A stretch of DNA of 64,000 nucleotides from Symbiodinium natans. Taxonomy: Eukaryota; Sar; Dinophyceae; Suessiales; Symbiodiniaceae. Where the stretch lies: positions 78,501 to 142,500 of the forward strand of contig CAJNDS010001024.1 of assembly GCA_905221605.1 (NCBI GenBank), written 5' to 3'. This document shows, in pieces, positions 20,336 through 31,528 of this stretch. The notes under the pieces were generated by a model. It searched no databases, had not been told where the DNA came from, and was given only the letters and a program-made list of their open reading frames with translations. The translations under genes and the position numbers were made by a program. Position 1 is the stretch's first letter, and every line of letters starts with the position of its first letter.

Positions 20336-21663
20336 GTGTCATGCGGGCTTGGGGCGGAGGGCTTTGGTTCTTGTACTCGGGCTCGTACATGGTACTTGCG
20401 ACATCTTGCAAGCAGGGCAAAAGGCAAAAAAAAAAAAAAAGAAGGCCGTTGGCGCAGGACAGGACCGTCATTGATGAACTGATGAACCATGGCTTCAGCG
20501 AAAGCCCCTGTTTTGCATGCGCATAGCACATAGTGCTGCACGCAACCCCTGAACCAGGATCCCAAGCAAGCACAGGCGAGTTGCCGCACACATGGACAGG
20601 TGCTCGTCCGGCAAAGATCTTCCAGGGCAGGCTTTCCTCAGTACTTCGCAAGGGAAAACACCCTCCCCCAAATTGCACGAGCAAAGGCCCAATCCATTAA
20701 CCAACTGGCTCAAAGACTTGATGTATGCCTTGTATATGGGCTGGGTCAGAGGCGTTCCAACCGTAAAAGAGTCTAAGTCTAAAAAAAGAAGCGCCCTTCG
20801 ACCCAAGATTCGGCGCGGCACAGCGCCGGGGCGGGCTAAGGTCATTGATGTTGGAGCGAATGGCAACCATGTAGCCAGGCAGCATTTTGACCTAAGACAT
20901 GTAAAAAACCCCGAGCCTGCATCATCAGTCTGGGCCCGGCAGTTTCACTATGTTTCACTCGTCATGCAGAATTGGGCACTTTCTACTGGGCAGGCTGCTT
21001 CCACGGGCAAGGAGAGCACAACGCGAGAAGCGCTTCCAAGTTGTTTGGGCTCTGTCAAAAAAGGAAGGCATCAACAAACACACATACCGGCTCTCATCTG
21101 AAGGAAGACCCGATCAGGCTGGCAGATCTCAGCACCGGCTGGGCACGGGCGGCAGGCCTCGCTCAGTGGCTGACAGCTTTCCAACTGAGTATCAGGCGAT
21201 TATTGTACATTGTACTGCAGTTGTTGGGGATGCTCTTGACATGGAGTACATACGAGTATCAACAATTCTGTGCCAACGACTGCGCCCGAGCAAACCAGAA
21301 CGCCTCAAAAAACACCAAGTGCCTTTGACTGCTCACTACGCGTGCATGCTACGCGGCTACTACGCACCGTAAATTTAGAGCCAGGTGTTCACAGCCGTGC
21401 GCCTCCGACATAGCGTGCATGAGCTGCATGAAGCCTCGGAGTAGGCTGGCAGCTTGTAAGTGTGGCGTTGCAAGTTGAGCCTCCTTCGGGTGTGGTATCC
21501 GATCGTGGGTCAGACAGCAGCCTTTGTAACTGAATCATACAGCCGAGACATTGCTCCCGACGATTCGAAAGCCTGCGCTTGTGGCCTGTGATTGCCAGTG
21601 ACTCTGCAAACAGCAGAACGGATTGCAGCGGCAAGATAGCCCTGAAGAGCCTCAACAGCCTGC
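20336..21663. other. no gene recognised with confidence
   Basis: A 15-nt A run lies at about 20426-20440. A 169-codon plus-strand frame (20592-21101) and overlapping minus-strand frames (20286-20866) are of comparable quality. The minus strand contains KTGAFAEAMVHQFINDGP, which looks protein-like, but no motif decides the matter. Confidence 0.35.
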
Positions 21664-22185
21664 ATGAACAAGCCAGCCAAGAAGAACTCCAAACATGGAA
21701 TTCCGAGGCTGAGACCTTGGGGACATTTCTGGCAGCCTGCCGAGTCTCAGGGTCCGGATGCTCCGTTGATCCGTTTAGGGAGGATGGGGTGGATAGGGGT
21801 GTTAGGGGCGGGGCCAGAGGGGAAAAGAACACAAGGCCTCGCAGTGGAATGGTTTTGCAACAACAATGGCAAATACACATTCAAGGCTCCGAGTCATGTC
21901 GTCATGTCTCTCGAGCCTATCATGGGCTTCTCTTCCGTGGTGAGGTTGACGACCCCAGTGCCCTGCGGGCACAGTGGCGGCGGCACCTGTCTACACTTCA
22001 TTGCGGGCTTCGGGGGACTTCAGGTGATTGAGGGCATTTATAACATAAAACACCATGCCCGGGATTTTGACGCACAACGCAATGCCTTCAAAGATCTGGC
22101 GGTGAACTGGCAGCCATCGGCGACCAGTGTGCAGTTTGGCGGCTGCGCGACCACAAGCTCCCTGCGAGCTTCAAGGCGGGTTTGA
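21664..22185 (+). CDS. hypothetical protein
   Basis: This 173-codon plus-strand frame has a protein-like second half: SHVVMSLEPIMGFSSVVRLT, then CGHSGGGTCLHFIAGFGGLQ, VIEGIYNIKHHARDFDAQRN and AFKDLAVNWQPSATSVQFGG. The first half is weaker and may be intronic. No family is recognised. It is the best plus-strand candidate in the window. A telomere-type fragment follows at 22252-22275. Confidence 0.35.
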   Translation: MNKPAKKNSKHGIPRLRPWGHFWQPAESQGPDAPLIRLGRMGWIGVLGAGPEGKRTQGLAVEWFCNNNGKYTFKAPSHVVMSLEPIMGFSSVVRLTTPVPCGHSGGGTCLHFIAGFGGLQVIEGIYNIKHHARDFDAQRNAFKDLAVNWQPSATSVQFGGCATTSSLRASRRV

Positions 22186-22556
22186 GGCTTGTAAGGTTTC
22201 GCCTCTCACGCTAGCAGAAGCAGGCGAGGCTCCAGTAGGTTCCACTCCGCTTATAAGGTTTAGGGTTTAAGGTCTAGGGCTTGGAAGCTACTGTAAGGCT
22301 TCTAGTCTGCGAGGGACGCCAGACATTGAGGTGTAGAGAAAAGGTACCCGGTGTTGCAGGGGCACCTGCCCCACCCTGAGCCACAGCCTTGTACCTGGAA
22401 GTGCCTTACTGGAAGCGTTGGCGGTTGAGGCTATCAAGCTGCACTGCCATTGTGGCTCGCCTTGCCAGGACCTGAAACGGATGCTGCAATGAGCTCCTGA
22501 GTTGAGCATCTGAAGTTTAATTTTGCTTCCAGGGACGTGTGGTGGCTCACTAACTC

Positions 22557-22991
22557 TCAAAGCAGCCCGAGAGAACTGTCTTTGTAGCTGCGAATGTGAA
22601 CTTGCCTGCTGCTTTTGGGAGGTCTGTTGTACGAGGGGGAGGGCATCATGCCGGGAATCGCGATGGACACATTCTCCATGGACAAATTGCCGCGCACGGC
22701 CACAGAGATTTCACCTGAGCCAGGTACTAGTGTCATGCTTAATGACGATGACACACTGCACATTCCACTGGTTATGGTTGTTGGCACAAGTAACACAAGA
22801 GTAGAAGGTATGGGTGTGGGAATATAAAAGTTGTCACTGACTTGCAATGGGAACGTGCACATCCTTGAGGTGAGGTGCTGAGAATGGTGGTATCGATAAG
22901 CGCAGGTGCTGCCAGCTTTGTCGGTGAAGTGGAGTACCTTAGTGGACATGAAATGTCGCATGGGAACGAGCGCACCCGCGCTATGGCCCAA
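22557..22991 (-). CDS. hypothetical protein, beta-helix-like segment
   Basis: This 144-codon frame contains GALVPMRHFMSTKVLHFTDK, and after a possible acceptor (CCATTGCAAG) VSDNFYIPTPIPSTLVLLVP, then EISVAVRGNLSMENVSIAIP. The alternating hydrophobic pattern and RGNLSMENVSIAI resemble strands of the beta-helix repeats at 29-36 kb, but the diagnostic GGG motif is absent. It may be a separate repeat protein. Confidence 0.3.
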   Translation of the reverse strand: MGHSAGALVPMRHFMSTKVLHFTDKAGSTCAYRYHHSQHLTSRMCTFPLQVSDNFYIPTPIPSTLVLLVPTTITSGMCSVSSSLSMTLVPGSGEISVAVRGNLSMENVSIAIPGMMPSPSYNRPPKSSRQVHIRSYKDSSLGLL

Positions 22992-24344
22992 GGGCTACGT
23001 TTGCGGAACGTTTGTGCAGTACCCGGCTTAAGGCTTGAGGGCACGGCAGCAAGGCTGTCTCAGCACTTACGAGCAGTAGGAGCGGGAAGTCTGACGACAA
23101 CAAGTGTCGATCGGCATCACTCAGCCGCGCATGGCCGGACAGTCAGCTGAACTCCTCAAACCAAAAACTACATCAACCTAAAAACTCAAACTAATCGAAA
23201 GCCTTCAAGGTACACTGCCAAGACACAGTGCACCACCGCTCATGCCAGCAACGCATTGCCTCACGACTTCAATCCAGGATTCAAAGGACATTGTTGTTGA
23301 ACAACATGCTTTGACCAGAGTATGCTCTCACATCAGAGAGCGGTGGGTGGAATGCTGAGAGCACACACGCAGACACCCACGCAGAGACAAGTAAGCAAAA
23401 GAGAAAGAACACAGCAGCCCACACCCGGACCATAGGGATCAAGCACATCACTAGCACATCTCCATACACTTCTTTGGGGATCTTCAGGGAACCTGGACGC
23501 AAACGCAGTCAGGGCTCTTCCCAACCCCCCCCAAGAACACATCAGCACAATTCAAAGAAACGATCCGCAGCTCAGGGACCGAAACAAGGTCTGCCCCTCC
23601 AGCTTGACGGAGTTGGAGCCACGGGAGAGGACACCTATGCCACCTGTGCAGGGGTCCCTGCATGGTGTCTGTCCGAATATTCGGTTCCTTGCACTTGGTG
23701 CTGCCAGGTAATGCGCGAGATTCCTTCACCTACAACCAAGGTGTCCCCATGCGACGCGGGATCTGGCTTGGATGGGGCCGAAATCGTCAGAGACTCTGAC
23801 TCTATTTGTCTATTTGTCAAGCCTACAAAGTGGCTACAGTCATCAACATCCAGGATCAACTTCAAAATCAGTGCCTGACAACCCCCCATGCATTGGAAAA
23901 CACCCTAAACCCTAACCCCTATACCATCACTGAGGCACGGGTGCAAGATCCTGAGGGGTACTGTGTGCCTCCGACACCGTCTGTCGAGCAGCCGTCGAAT
24001 GACATCGTGCCGGATAGCTGCTCGACGCTACCATCCTAGGCCCAGCAACCCTAGCAGAAAACTTTTGCGACATGCTGTCAAGATGTGTACATGAGATTTG
24101 GGCGAATGTTGCACCCGCAATATTCTAGGGGGACGCTATTACGAAAAGTTTTTCGGCTATTCAGGACCTTTGCCCTTTGTTTTGGGGGTACACGAGAATG
24201 AAAAGCTTTCGGGCCGTGACTGTTTTGTTTAATGGTTGTTGAGGTCCAAGTTCTTAGTTTGAGATCTGGTTCCAAAACCCTCAATCTCCTGACCCCTTCC
24301 CTGCCTGACTGTTTGGTTTTTGTTTATTCAGGGTCCTCGACTGT
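22992..24344. other. no gene recognised
   Basis: Short frames on both strands without motif. A CCCTAAACCCTAACCCCTA fragment lies at about 23902-23921. The stretch at 24140-24220 (ACGAAAAGTTTTTCGG, GAATGAAAAGCTTTCGGG) weakly resembles the internal direct repeats of the 7141-7520 element. Confidence 0.4.
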
Positions 24345-24380
<36 letters not shown>

Positions 24381-24580
24381 GGGGGGGGGGGCGGGGGGGG
24401 GGGTGGGGTGGGGGGGGGGGGAGGGGGGTTAAGCTTATAAAGCAGGTCCAATCTTACCTAAAAGCTAGACCGCACCCGGAGTAACACGCGGCACAACCCA
24501 GCTCAGTTTCGAGTGAGCCGGGTTGGCCGAAAGGGGCTGGCGGGGGGGGGGGGGGGTGGGGGGGGGGGGGGGGGGGGGGG
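24345..24580. repeat. poly-G tracts
   Basis: A G-rich run of about 78 nt at 24345-24422, interrupted by single A, C or T, and a second of about 40 nt at 24541-24580. Both are on the plus strand, like those at 18.3 kb. Confidence 0.95.
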
Positions 24581-24817
24581 AAAACATTTCAAGTCGTCCG
24601 ACGCCGCTGAACCAAACTAGACAAACATCCCTGACCCTGTTAACCCTCGAGCTTCTGGACCCAAAGCCACAACCGCCCCCAAAAACCTCCGTACGACACG
24701 TCCAGAAAACGAGTTGCGAAGACTGTCTGTCGGCTATCATCATATTGTAGGTCTTCTGTGGCTTGGCAAGGCATGTTTCGAGCCTATAGCACATGGCAGT
24801 GGGTCAAAATTCGGGTT

Positions 24818-25320
24818 GTCGCGGGGGGTCCCCCACCCCCTCTGTTACAAGCCTTGTCGCGGGCAGGTTGTTTCATACGTTTGTCGCGCCGCTATTTTGA
24901 ACCCAATTTTCTTATTTGGGTTTTGTAAGGGTTTAGGGTAAAGGGCTTAGGTTTAGGGTTGGGGTTTCGGATGAAGGGTTTAGGGACCGCAGGGATTTTA
25001 CCGGAGAGCCATTAAATCCTGAACCCTGTAAATATAAACCCTGGGCTTCTCGTTCAAGGTTGTCCTACGGATGGGCACCTGCCGGCTCGAGCAGTCGCGC
25101 GGGTTGTCGCGGGTATGTCGCGCCCTGTCGCAGGCCTTGTCGCGGACTGAGAGTGAAAGTTGCTGCAGACACGCATCAAGTTCGCATCGAGATTGGCAAT
25201 GAGAAAATTCAATGGTATTGCTGTCTTGTCGGAAGGGGGGGGGGTTGTAGCCTTGTCGCGGGAGGGGGTTGTCGCGGACGCGGCCCGTCTGTTACAAACC
25301 TTTGTCGCGGAGGGGCCCCC
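24818..25320 (+). repeat. cluster of TGTCGCGG motifs
   Basis: At least nine copies of TGTCGCG or a one-base variant occur, all on the plus strand: near 24819, 24855, 24881, 25095, 25107, 25116, 25137, 25252, 25267 and 25302. Several are preceded by CTGTTACAAGCCT or TTACAAACCTT. They are irregularly spaced, so this is not a simple tandem array. Confidence 0.7.
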
Positions 25321-25360
25321 CGGTGCCTGTTACAAGCCCGGAAAAAAAACTCACAGCCAC

Positions 25361-25600
25361 ATGCTGTCGTGCCTGTCTATTCATCTTTGTTTGGGGGGTG
25401 GTCGTCGTCCTTTGCACCTAGCCAGACCCCAAACACAGGCTTGCGTGTGTGAATTTCGGGACAAGTATCCTGATTCCTGAGTCTGGAGCGGCTTCCGAGC
25501 ATATGCACATGCTCGGTGCCTGTGTATTCATTTTACGGGTGGCGGTCGTCCTTTGCAACTACCCACACCCCCGTGTCTGTCTGTTTTGGGACTTTGAACT
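25361..25600 (+). repeat. local duplication, about 146-bp offset
   Basis: Segment 25361-25470 (ATGCT, GTGCCTGTCTATTCATC, GGTCGTCGTCCTTTGCACCT, TTTCGGGAC) recurs at about 25507-25600 (ATGCT, GTGCCTGTGTATTCATT, GGCGGTCGTCCTTTGCAACT, TTTTGGGAC). The copies are clearly related but diverged. Confidence 0.7.
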
Positions 25601-25689
25601 GATAATGCTTGTTCGAGCCTGTGCAAAAAATGCTGCTCGATTCTTCAAGGCGTTCCGACAAGCAACGAAAGGCGAAGTGGGGGAGAAGG

Positions 25690-26252
25690 GGGGGGAGAGG
25701 GGGGGGGGGGGGCAAAGATTGGTAGAATCAAATTTTTAGGGGGCGGCGGGGGGCCCCCTCCCCCAGCCCAGCCCATTGCCTAATTGATTTTCATACCAGC
25801 TAAGGCCCGGGGTCGGTTGTTGACCCACCTGAACATTGGAGAGAGAGGTTTGTAGACGACGACTCTCGCAAGCTTCTAGGAGCTAGCTTTCGTGATTTTG
25901 CAGCCCTAGGTGTGTCACTACGATGTCCAGTGGCACGTGCATGCGCGTTGCAGCGCACCACTGTGCCAAGGCACTTGCACACTGACCGCGCCGCCCGCCT
26001 GGCCAGCGTGACAGAAACCTCGGTTCAAATTTCAAAGAACTAACTCAGAATCTTCATGACTTTTGCAATAAGGCCCTCAAAATGACAAGCTAAAGTTCAT
26101 GACAGTTCATGACTAAACATGGCAAGCTTCTGTAATGATAGGAGCTCTAAAATGCAGATTTTCTCAAGAAGAAGCGTTTCTTGGCTGAGCTGGAGGAGAC
26201 CAAGTCTGGCTGGTCGCTTGCAGGATCACGATAAGGGTTACCGGATTACAGT
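25690..26252. other. G-tract, then no recognised gene
   Basis: A 20-nt G run lies at about 25693-25712. The remainder, to the MITE at 26253, contains only short frames with no motif. Confidence 0.4.
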
Positions 26253-26358
26253 TTGGGATGTTCCCCCCTAGACTAACAGTCCTCAATAGGAATGAAAATA
26301 GGGGGTACTTTAATTAATCCCCAATTAAGGCCTGTTAGTATGAGGGGGAACATCTCAA
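26253..26358. mobile_element. MITE copy A, 106 bp, 8-bp target duplication
   Basis: The left end TTGGGATGTTCCCCCC and the right end GGGGGAACATCTCAA are inverted. Inside each end lies the motif CTAACAGTCC (left) and its diverged inverse GGCCTGTTAG (right). The flanks are ATTACAGT (26245-26252) and GTTACCGT (26359-26366), six of eight matching, so this is the oldest-looking copy. The centre carries GGGGGTACTTTAATTAATCC, a motif shared with the other copies. There is no coding capacity. Confidence 0.8.
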
Positions 26359-26408
26359 GTTACCGTCCTGAATGTCCAACACTGACCGCGCTTGACGGGA
26401 GACTGATG

Positions 26409-26651
26409 TCAAGCGTGCCGCTCTTCTGAACCAAGCTGCCGTTCCTTGCTGGCACAGCAACAGTTTGGTTTGAAACGCGGTGGGACCCTCTGAATTATTT
26501 GGGATAGCAACCCCTGTAGGTGTGTGTGAAGCCCGAAGGCCTGGGACCTTTCATCTAGAATGTAGAGACAACCGCTTTCGGTTCGGCAACGCTTGTTGGT
26601 CTGCAGCTCTGTCAAAAGTGGACCCTTGACAGCCTCGAACACTCCAGGCAC
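26409..26651 (-). CDS. hypothetical protein exon
   Basis: This 80-codon frame reads FEAVKGPLLTELQTNKRCRT, then ESGCLYILDERSQAFGLHTH and LQGLLSQIIQRVPPRF. The sequence is protein-like, and SGCLYI resembles the GGGIY turns of the beta-helix protein at 29-36 kb, but one repeat is not enough to assign the family. Possible acceptors (AAACAG; TTGACAG) lie near its start. Confidence 0.3.
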   Translation of the reverse strand: MPGVFEAVKGPLLTELQTNKRCRTESGCLYILDERSQAFGLHTHLQGLLSQIIQRVPPRFKPNCCCASKERQLGSEERHA

Positions 26652-28830
26652 CCCTGTTTAAAGTGTTTAGACGCCTGCAAGGACATTTGGGGTTCAGCTT
26701 AAGGCCTATGAACCCCCGACCCTCGCGGCCTAAAGCCCGGCTCCAAGGATTTAGAGGTTAGGGAGGTGAATTCGAGCTGGCAGGCGCAGGGCTTTTGTTG
26801 TAAAGGTTGGCTGGATTTGTGGTCCCGGGCATGCCCTTGACATGAGCGCTTTAGAGTCTCCAGCCGCCCACTCCATCCGTTTTGAAGCGTCGGAGGCCGG
26901 CACACGTACTGCGTAGATCTGCGCTGTAAAGGAACTATAGCAAGCAAGAGGTACAAAACAGTGGCCAAGGTATCCGGCTCTGCTATTCTGCTGAAGGTCT
27001 GCAGTCCAATGCCTCCAGCACGCATCTGCGCAGTGCTGTTCCTTAGCTTTGCAGGAAGCTCGCATCATCTACTCGGGCATGGCCTTGCCACCATTGATTC
27101 GGTGAACTATGTCTCATCAAAACCGCACAAAGCTGCTGGCCGCACGAATCTTGCAGCCAGCCTTAATCAGGATATCCTGTAGGTCTACCTCCTCGCCTTA
27201 AAATCGCAAGCCGGGCTCTGCAAGTAGGAGTTCCAATTCACAGTCCATATAGCCGAACACACCTGAGGTGTTTACTTGCGGGCTCAGCGTCTTGTTTTTT
27301 GGTTACCTAGGCCCTGTGGGAATCTGGGGTTCAAAGCGGTTGGCCAGGCTAGCCCATGCCGAGCATCTTTAGCCTCACGACTCCACTGGTCTGAATAAAG
27401 TCCCCGTTGAGAACCATGATGCCTCGCAGGGCCAGGTTGAACGGGCCCGGCACAAACCCTTGCCACTTTGAGCCCTGACAGCAGTCCACGGAACAGGATC
27501 CTTATCATCGATAAAACGATCGATACTGTACGGGCTCGATATGGTAAGGGCTCAGTACGCGCTAAGCCATGACTGACATTCTGCAACTTGTGAACGACAG
27601 CTGAGCTGCACACTACACACCCTTCACTCTGGATCCCCCTGCGCAACCTTTCCAAAACCATTCAGCCAAGCCATTAGGACTAATGGATTTTGGGCCTCCT
27701 TCGGGCTACACAGCAAACCCAAAGCCACGGGAGCATGCTCCAAGCAAGCCCGAGGCCTGCGCCGCTACCTTCAGTCGTGCAGCTGTCGATGCTGATGGTG
27801 CCTCCAAATGTTCTTCCCAATAAATCGCTGTGACTGATGAGTTTTCATACAAATCCACCTCCGTGGGTGGGGTCGGGGCATAAAGGGTGAACGCAGTCAG
27901 CGTGCTACACGGCATGCGCTGTGACAGAGGGGGCTCTTGTGACTTTGTATTCCCAAGGACACCTTTGGCTGGCGAAGGCAAGCAAGACAGAATTGACTTT
28001 GCTTGCGTTTGGGAACCTTTCTCCCCTTGGTTGCAACTTCGAAGTGGTCTGATGTAGGTCCCGGCCCGTTACGAGTACCTCCCCAGCCCAAGCTGTCTCA
28101 CTGTCAGGTCTTCAAAGTGTGACCCTACATGTACACAAAACAGCAGAATGCCCGAAGGTCTGGAGTCCTTGAACCGAAAGGCCTGAAGCTTCAGGCCTGG
28201 AACTTCCAACCGTCCGAGTCCCAAAATTGCCGGAAGCGGGTTCTATATCAGTTCTTTTCAAAACCCATCTGCAAGACTCTTTTAAAGGAAAAGGTTAGAA
28301 GGCCTCAGCCCCCTCTAAACCCAAGCCCAAACCCTGTTAACGGGATACATTCGAAGCTTTCTTGGGGGCCTTCAGTGTTGATCCTGAAGCCCGAGCCCCC
28401 CAAATAAAAGTCAGCCTTTTTTAAGGGAACTATTTGTTGGAAGGGGGGGGGAGGGAGGAGGGGCAAACATCAAGCCGAGCACAACATCAATCCGAGCCTT
28501 GCGTTTCTGGGTTTCGTGTGATAAGGAGAGAACGAGGCCAACTCAGGTTAAGGGGTTTAGACTAGTTTAGATATAAGGAGGGACTCCTAGGAGAGACCCT
28601 TATTCTTGTTCCCCTGTATAACCCGTATATATACCTTATACTCCATTAGTCCCTTGATCAGGAACTCAGGCGGGCCCGTCGCCTCCTTTCTGGATAAGGT
28701 GGGCATCTGCTAGGTGCAGCGCCCCTCCACCGACCATGCTCGGGTCCAGACCTGCCGCAAGCTTCTACTAACTGCTGGACAAGAGCCCCGTAGCCCTCCG
28801 TGAATCTCGGTCCGAGACGCTTCCTGAAGC
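26652..28830. other. no gene recognised with confidence
   Basis: The minus-strand frame at 27706-27981 (TEVDLYENSSVTAIYWEEHL, EAPSASTAARLKVAAQASGL) is protein-like but motif-free. Other frames at 26699-27182 and 27284-27661 cannot be assigned. A G-rich run with a few A lies at about 28443-28461. Confidence 0.3.
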
Positions 28831-28831
28831 G

Positions 28832-28876
28832 CCCTAAACCCTAAACCCCAAACCCCAAACCCCAAACCCCAACCCT
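28832..28876. repeat. telomere-type repeat with CCCCAAA variants
   Basis: Two CCCTAAA units followed by four CCCCAAA/CCCCAA units in C-strand orientation. The CCCCAAA variant is homogeneous here, unlike at other loci. Confidence 0.85.
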
Positions 28877-28998
28877 AGCTGCTGTTTGAACCAAATCGTG
28901 CCTCTTGACTCGAAGAAGGAGAAGTTGCTGCCGGTGCCGCACTGTTGGAACCTTGAGCCAGCAGTCTAGTAAGTTGCCAGAGTTACGTCATCTGCACC

Positions 28999-29106
28999 TT
29001 GGGATGTTTTTTATTATACTAACAGTCCTTAATGATTCTAGTACCCCCCCCCCATGATCATCCCTAACTATTCGCAGGATTGTGACTAGCAGGGGGAACA
29101 TCCCAA
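28999..29106. mobile_element. MITE copy B, 108 bp, 8-bp target duplication
   Basis: The left end is TTGGGATGTTTTTTATTATA, the right end is AGGGGGAACATCCCAA, and the internal ACTAACAGTCC is present. The flanks are TCTGCACC (28991-28998) and TCTACACC (29107-29114), seven of eight identical. A TAGTACCCCCCCCC stretch inside corresponds to the GGGGGTAC motif of the other copies on the opposite strand. Confidence 0.85.
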
Positions 29107-29339
29107 TCTACACCTGTGAGAAAGGGCCGAAGGAAAAAATGTACTGGAAAAAGCACTGGAACTCCAACAGACCTTTCAGCTGCGTGAGGCTTCCGTCAGC
29201 CACATACCTGAGGGCGGCATGTGCCGTGGGGCCATTGTCCGAACGATCTGAGATCGACACGTGGTAGCCCTAGTTACTGCTTGGGCTGTCTTTGCCTGGC
29301 TTGCAAGGGCCTACATCACCAAGAGCTACTAGACTTTGG

Positions 29340-29435
29340 CGGATCTCAGGTAAACGCCGCCAATAGCCCCCGCTCCATGGTGGTGCTAGAAACATTTCCA
29401 TACGACGAGGTGCACGGCCCCACCAGTCTCTGTAG
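29340..29435 (-). CDS. possible beta-helix exon(s)
   Basis: After a CTTTTCTACAG acceptor the frame gives ETGGAVHLVVWKC, and after TTTCTAG another frame gives GAGAIGGVYLRS. Both look like GG-turn plus strand segments of the repeat family, but they are in different frames only about 20 bp apart, so they cannot both be exons as drawn. Confidence 0.25.
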
Positions 29436-31494
29436 AAAAGCACTGGGTGAATGCCATGATTCCACCCTCCTGGGTGACAGAACCTGAATCGGCAAGGAAG
29501 GCTCAGACTGTTGGACTGCTGGGCAGTTTTCTCATGCGCATGGTTATCTGCTAACCCACCCGGCTCTGTTCAGACTTAGGACCTTCACGGAACATGGTTT
29601 TCGGACATGAATGGAAGACCCTGTCCGTTCTCCACGGTTGTGGTCGAGGTTGTCACACCAACTGCCGCATTCCTGCTGGTACACCCTGAGGCACCTTCAA
29701 GTACTCACGTATTCATGCCAGAGCTCGCGCATGATCCGTCAAATCTCGCACGACACAAAAAAGCCGATCTTTGCACAACATGATGACTGCAGGCAGGTTG
29801 AGAATGAGCCTAGAGGCCCCGCACGCCAAGTGCGCCGCCAAACCCCGGCGCGGTGCAGTTGTAGAACCTGGCAGAACCAATGGGACCAAGGTGTGCAGTA
29901 GAGGCATTAGCAAAGCAGGTGGCATCGCATTTGGAGCATGTCAAGCATTGCTGCTAGGGGGAATGCGGGTTGACTGTGGAAGGAGTGAGATCTTCAGGGG
30001 GCAAGAAGAAGTTCCGTATCGTTCGCATAAGCTGTGGAAATGCCATAGTTGTCCGGCCTCTATAGTCGGACATTTCATGAGGATATAAGTGTGTTGTGCT
30101 AGTCGAAGCACGCTTGCGCGTGCAGGGCACGTCTCTGCAGGACCACTGCAGAGACTTATGTGGATCCCCGATCTCAAGCTCGGAGCCCCGGAGAACAAGC
30201 GACCAAGTCCAAGGATGCTCCTGACATCCGGAGATCAGCCCTCTTATTGCCAGGCGAAGAGCAAGAGCTGGCCAGCAGTCTGGCGCAGAATGCCCCTGGT
30301 GATGCCCAAGCCCCCGAAGCTGCTGTATTGGCCCGCGTGGCAGCCCTTAGTTGGAGGTTTTCAACAAATTGCCTGGGTTAGAGAGAGGGCACCATAACAA
30401 CTTCAGAAAGACTACACTCACTTTCGAGGCTTTCCGCCGAGCCCACGGTGAAAATCCCCTATAATTTTCGACAGCACGAAGACTGGATGCTGTCAAGGGT
30501 CGCTAAACAACATGCTTCCACCGGTCTGCACAACGCCTTGGTGAAGCGGGCAGCAGGCCCTCTCAGAGAGCCCAGCATTTTCTGGCACAACAGCCACAAC
30601 GGCGACAACACAATACCATCAACAACGACGACTCAATCGGCTCCGAAACTTCCCATCTTACGTATGAGCCACGCGACGCATGCCTGGATTTTTGCGACTT
30701 CAACCCAACGCTCAGAGTGCGCGGAAGACCCGGCAAAGAGAAGCCAGCAAGAGATTTCCGGTAAGACCAGACAAGGGGCTGCCAACCAACACCACGACAC
30801 ATCCTCCGTCTCCTGATGCTACGACGACGTTGTCCTCGAAGACCATCTTTCCGCCAAGCTGATTCAGGTTGCCTTGGATGAGCACTGAACGAGCACTAGA
30901 GACATCGTCTCTGCCGCTGAGGGCCATACTTGGCTAACCGAAGACATTTCAGGAGTTACACGGCGCAGTTGCACGAATTCAACCATTCAGTGCTTGTCAG
31001 CGCGACTTCCACCAACAACAACATCGAAATCATGGAAGCGTGATGGAAGGTAGATTTGTCAGAAAGGTGCGGTCAGAATACAAGAATACGACTCCCCTAT
31101 ACGGTTTGCAGTATCACACTGCTGGCACACGACCGGGATTGGACAAGTCCTGTGCGCGCTAAACGTGTGGCCGGCCGAAGTTAGCTATGCTTCTTAAACC
31201 GCCAGGACATCCAAGACCACATCTGCCTATGCAAGACGCGCAGAAACCCACACACGATCAGCCACGATCAAAAACCCGATGACAGCAGTGCTGAGAAGCC
31301 GGCCTTCTCCAATTGCCAGCGCTGCACCGCCCAACTGCATTTGAGGGTTAGGCCGTTCGGGTTCGGGAACACTGCTAGCCTCAGGGTCTGGGTGGTCATC
31401 TGGTATGTGCCACGTCCAGCGCCAATGGCGTGGGGGTTGTAAAGTGTGCGCCCCTAAAGAATCTGGACACATGAATAACTATTACACATACTCG

Positions 31495-31528
<34 letters not shown>

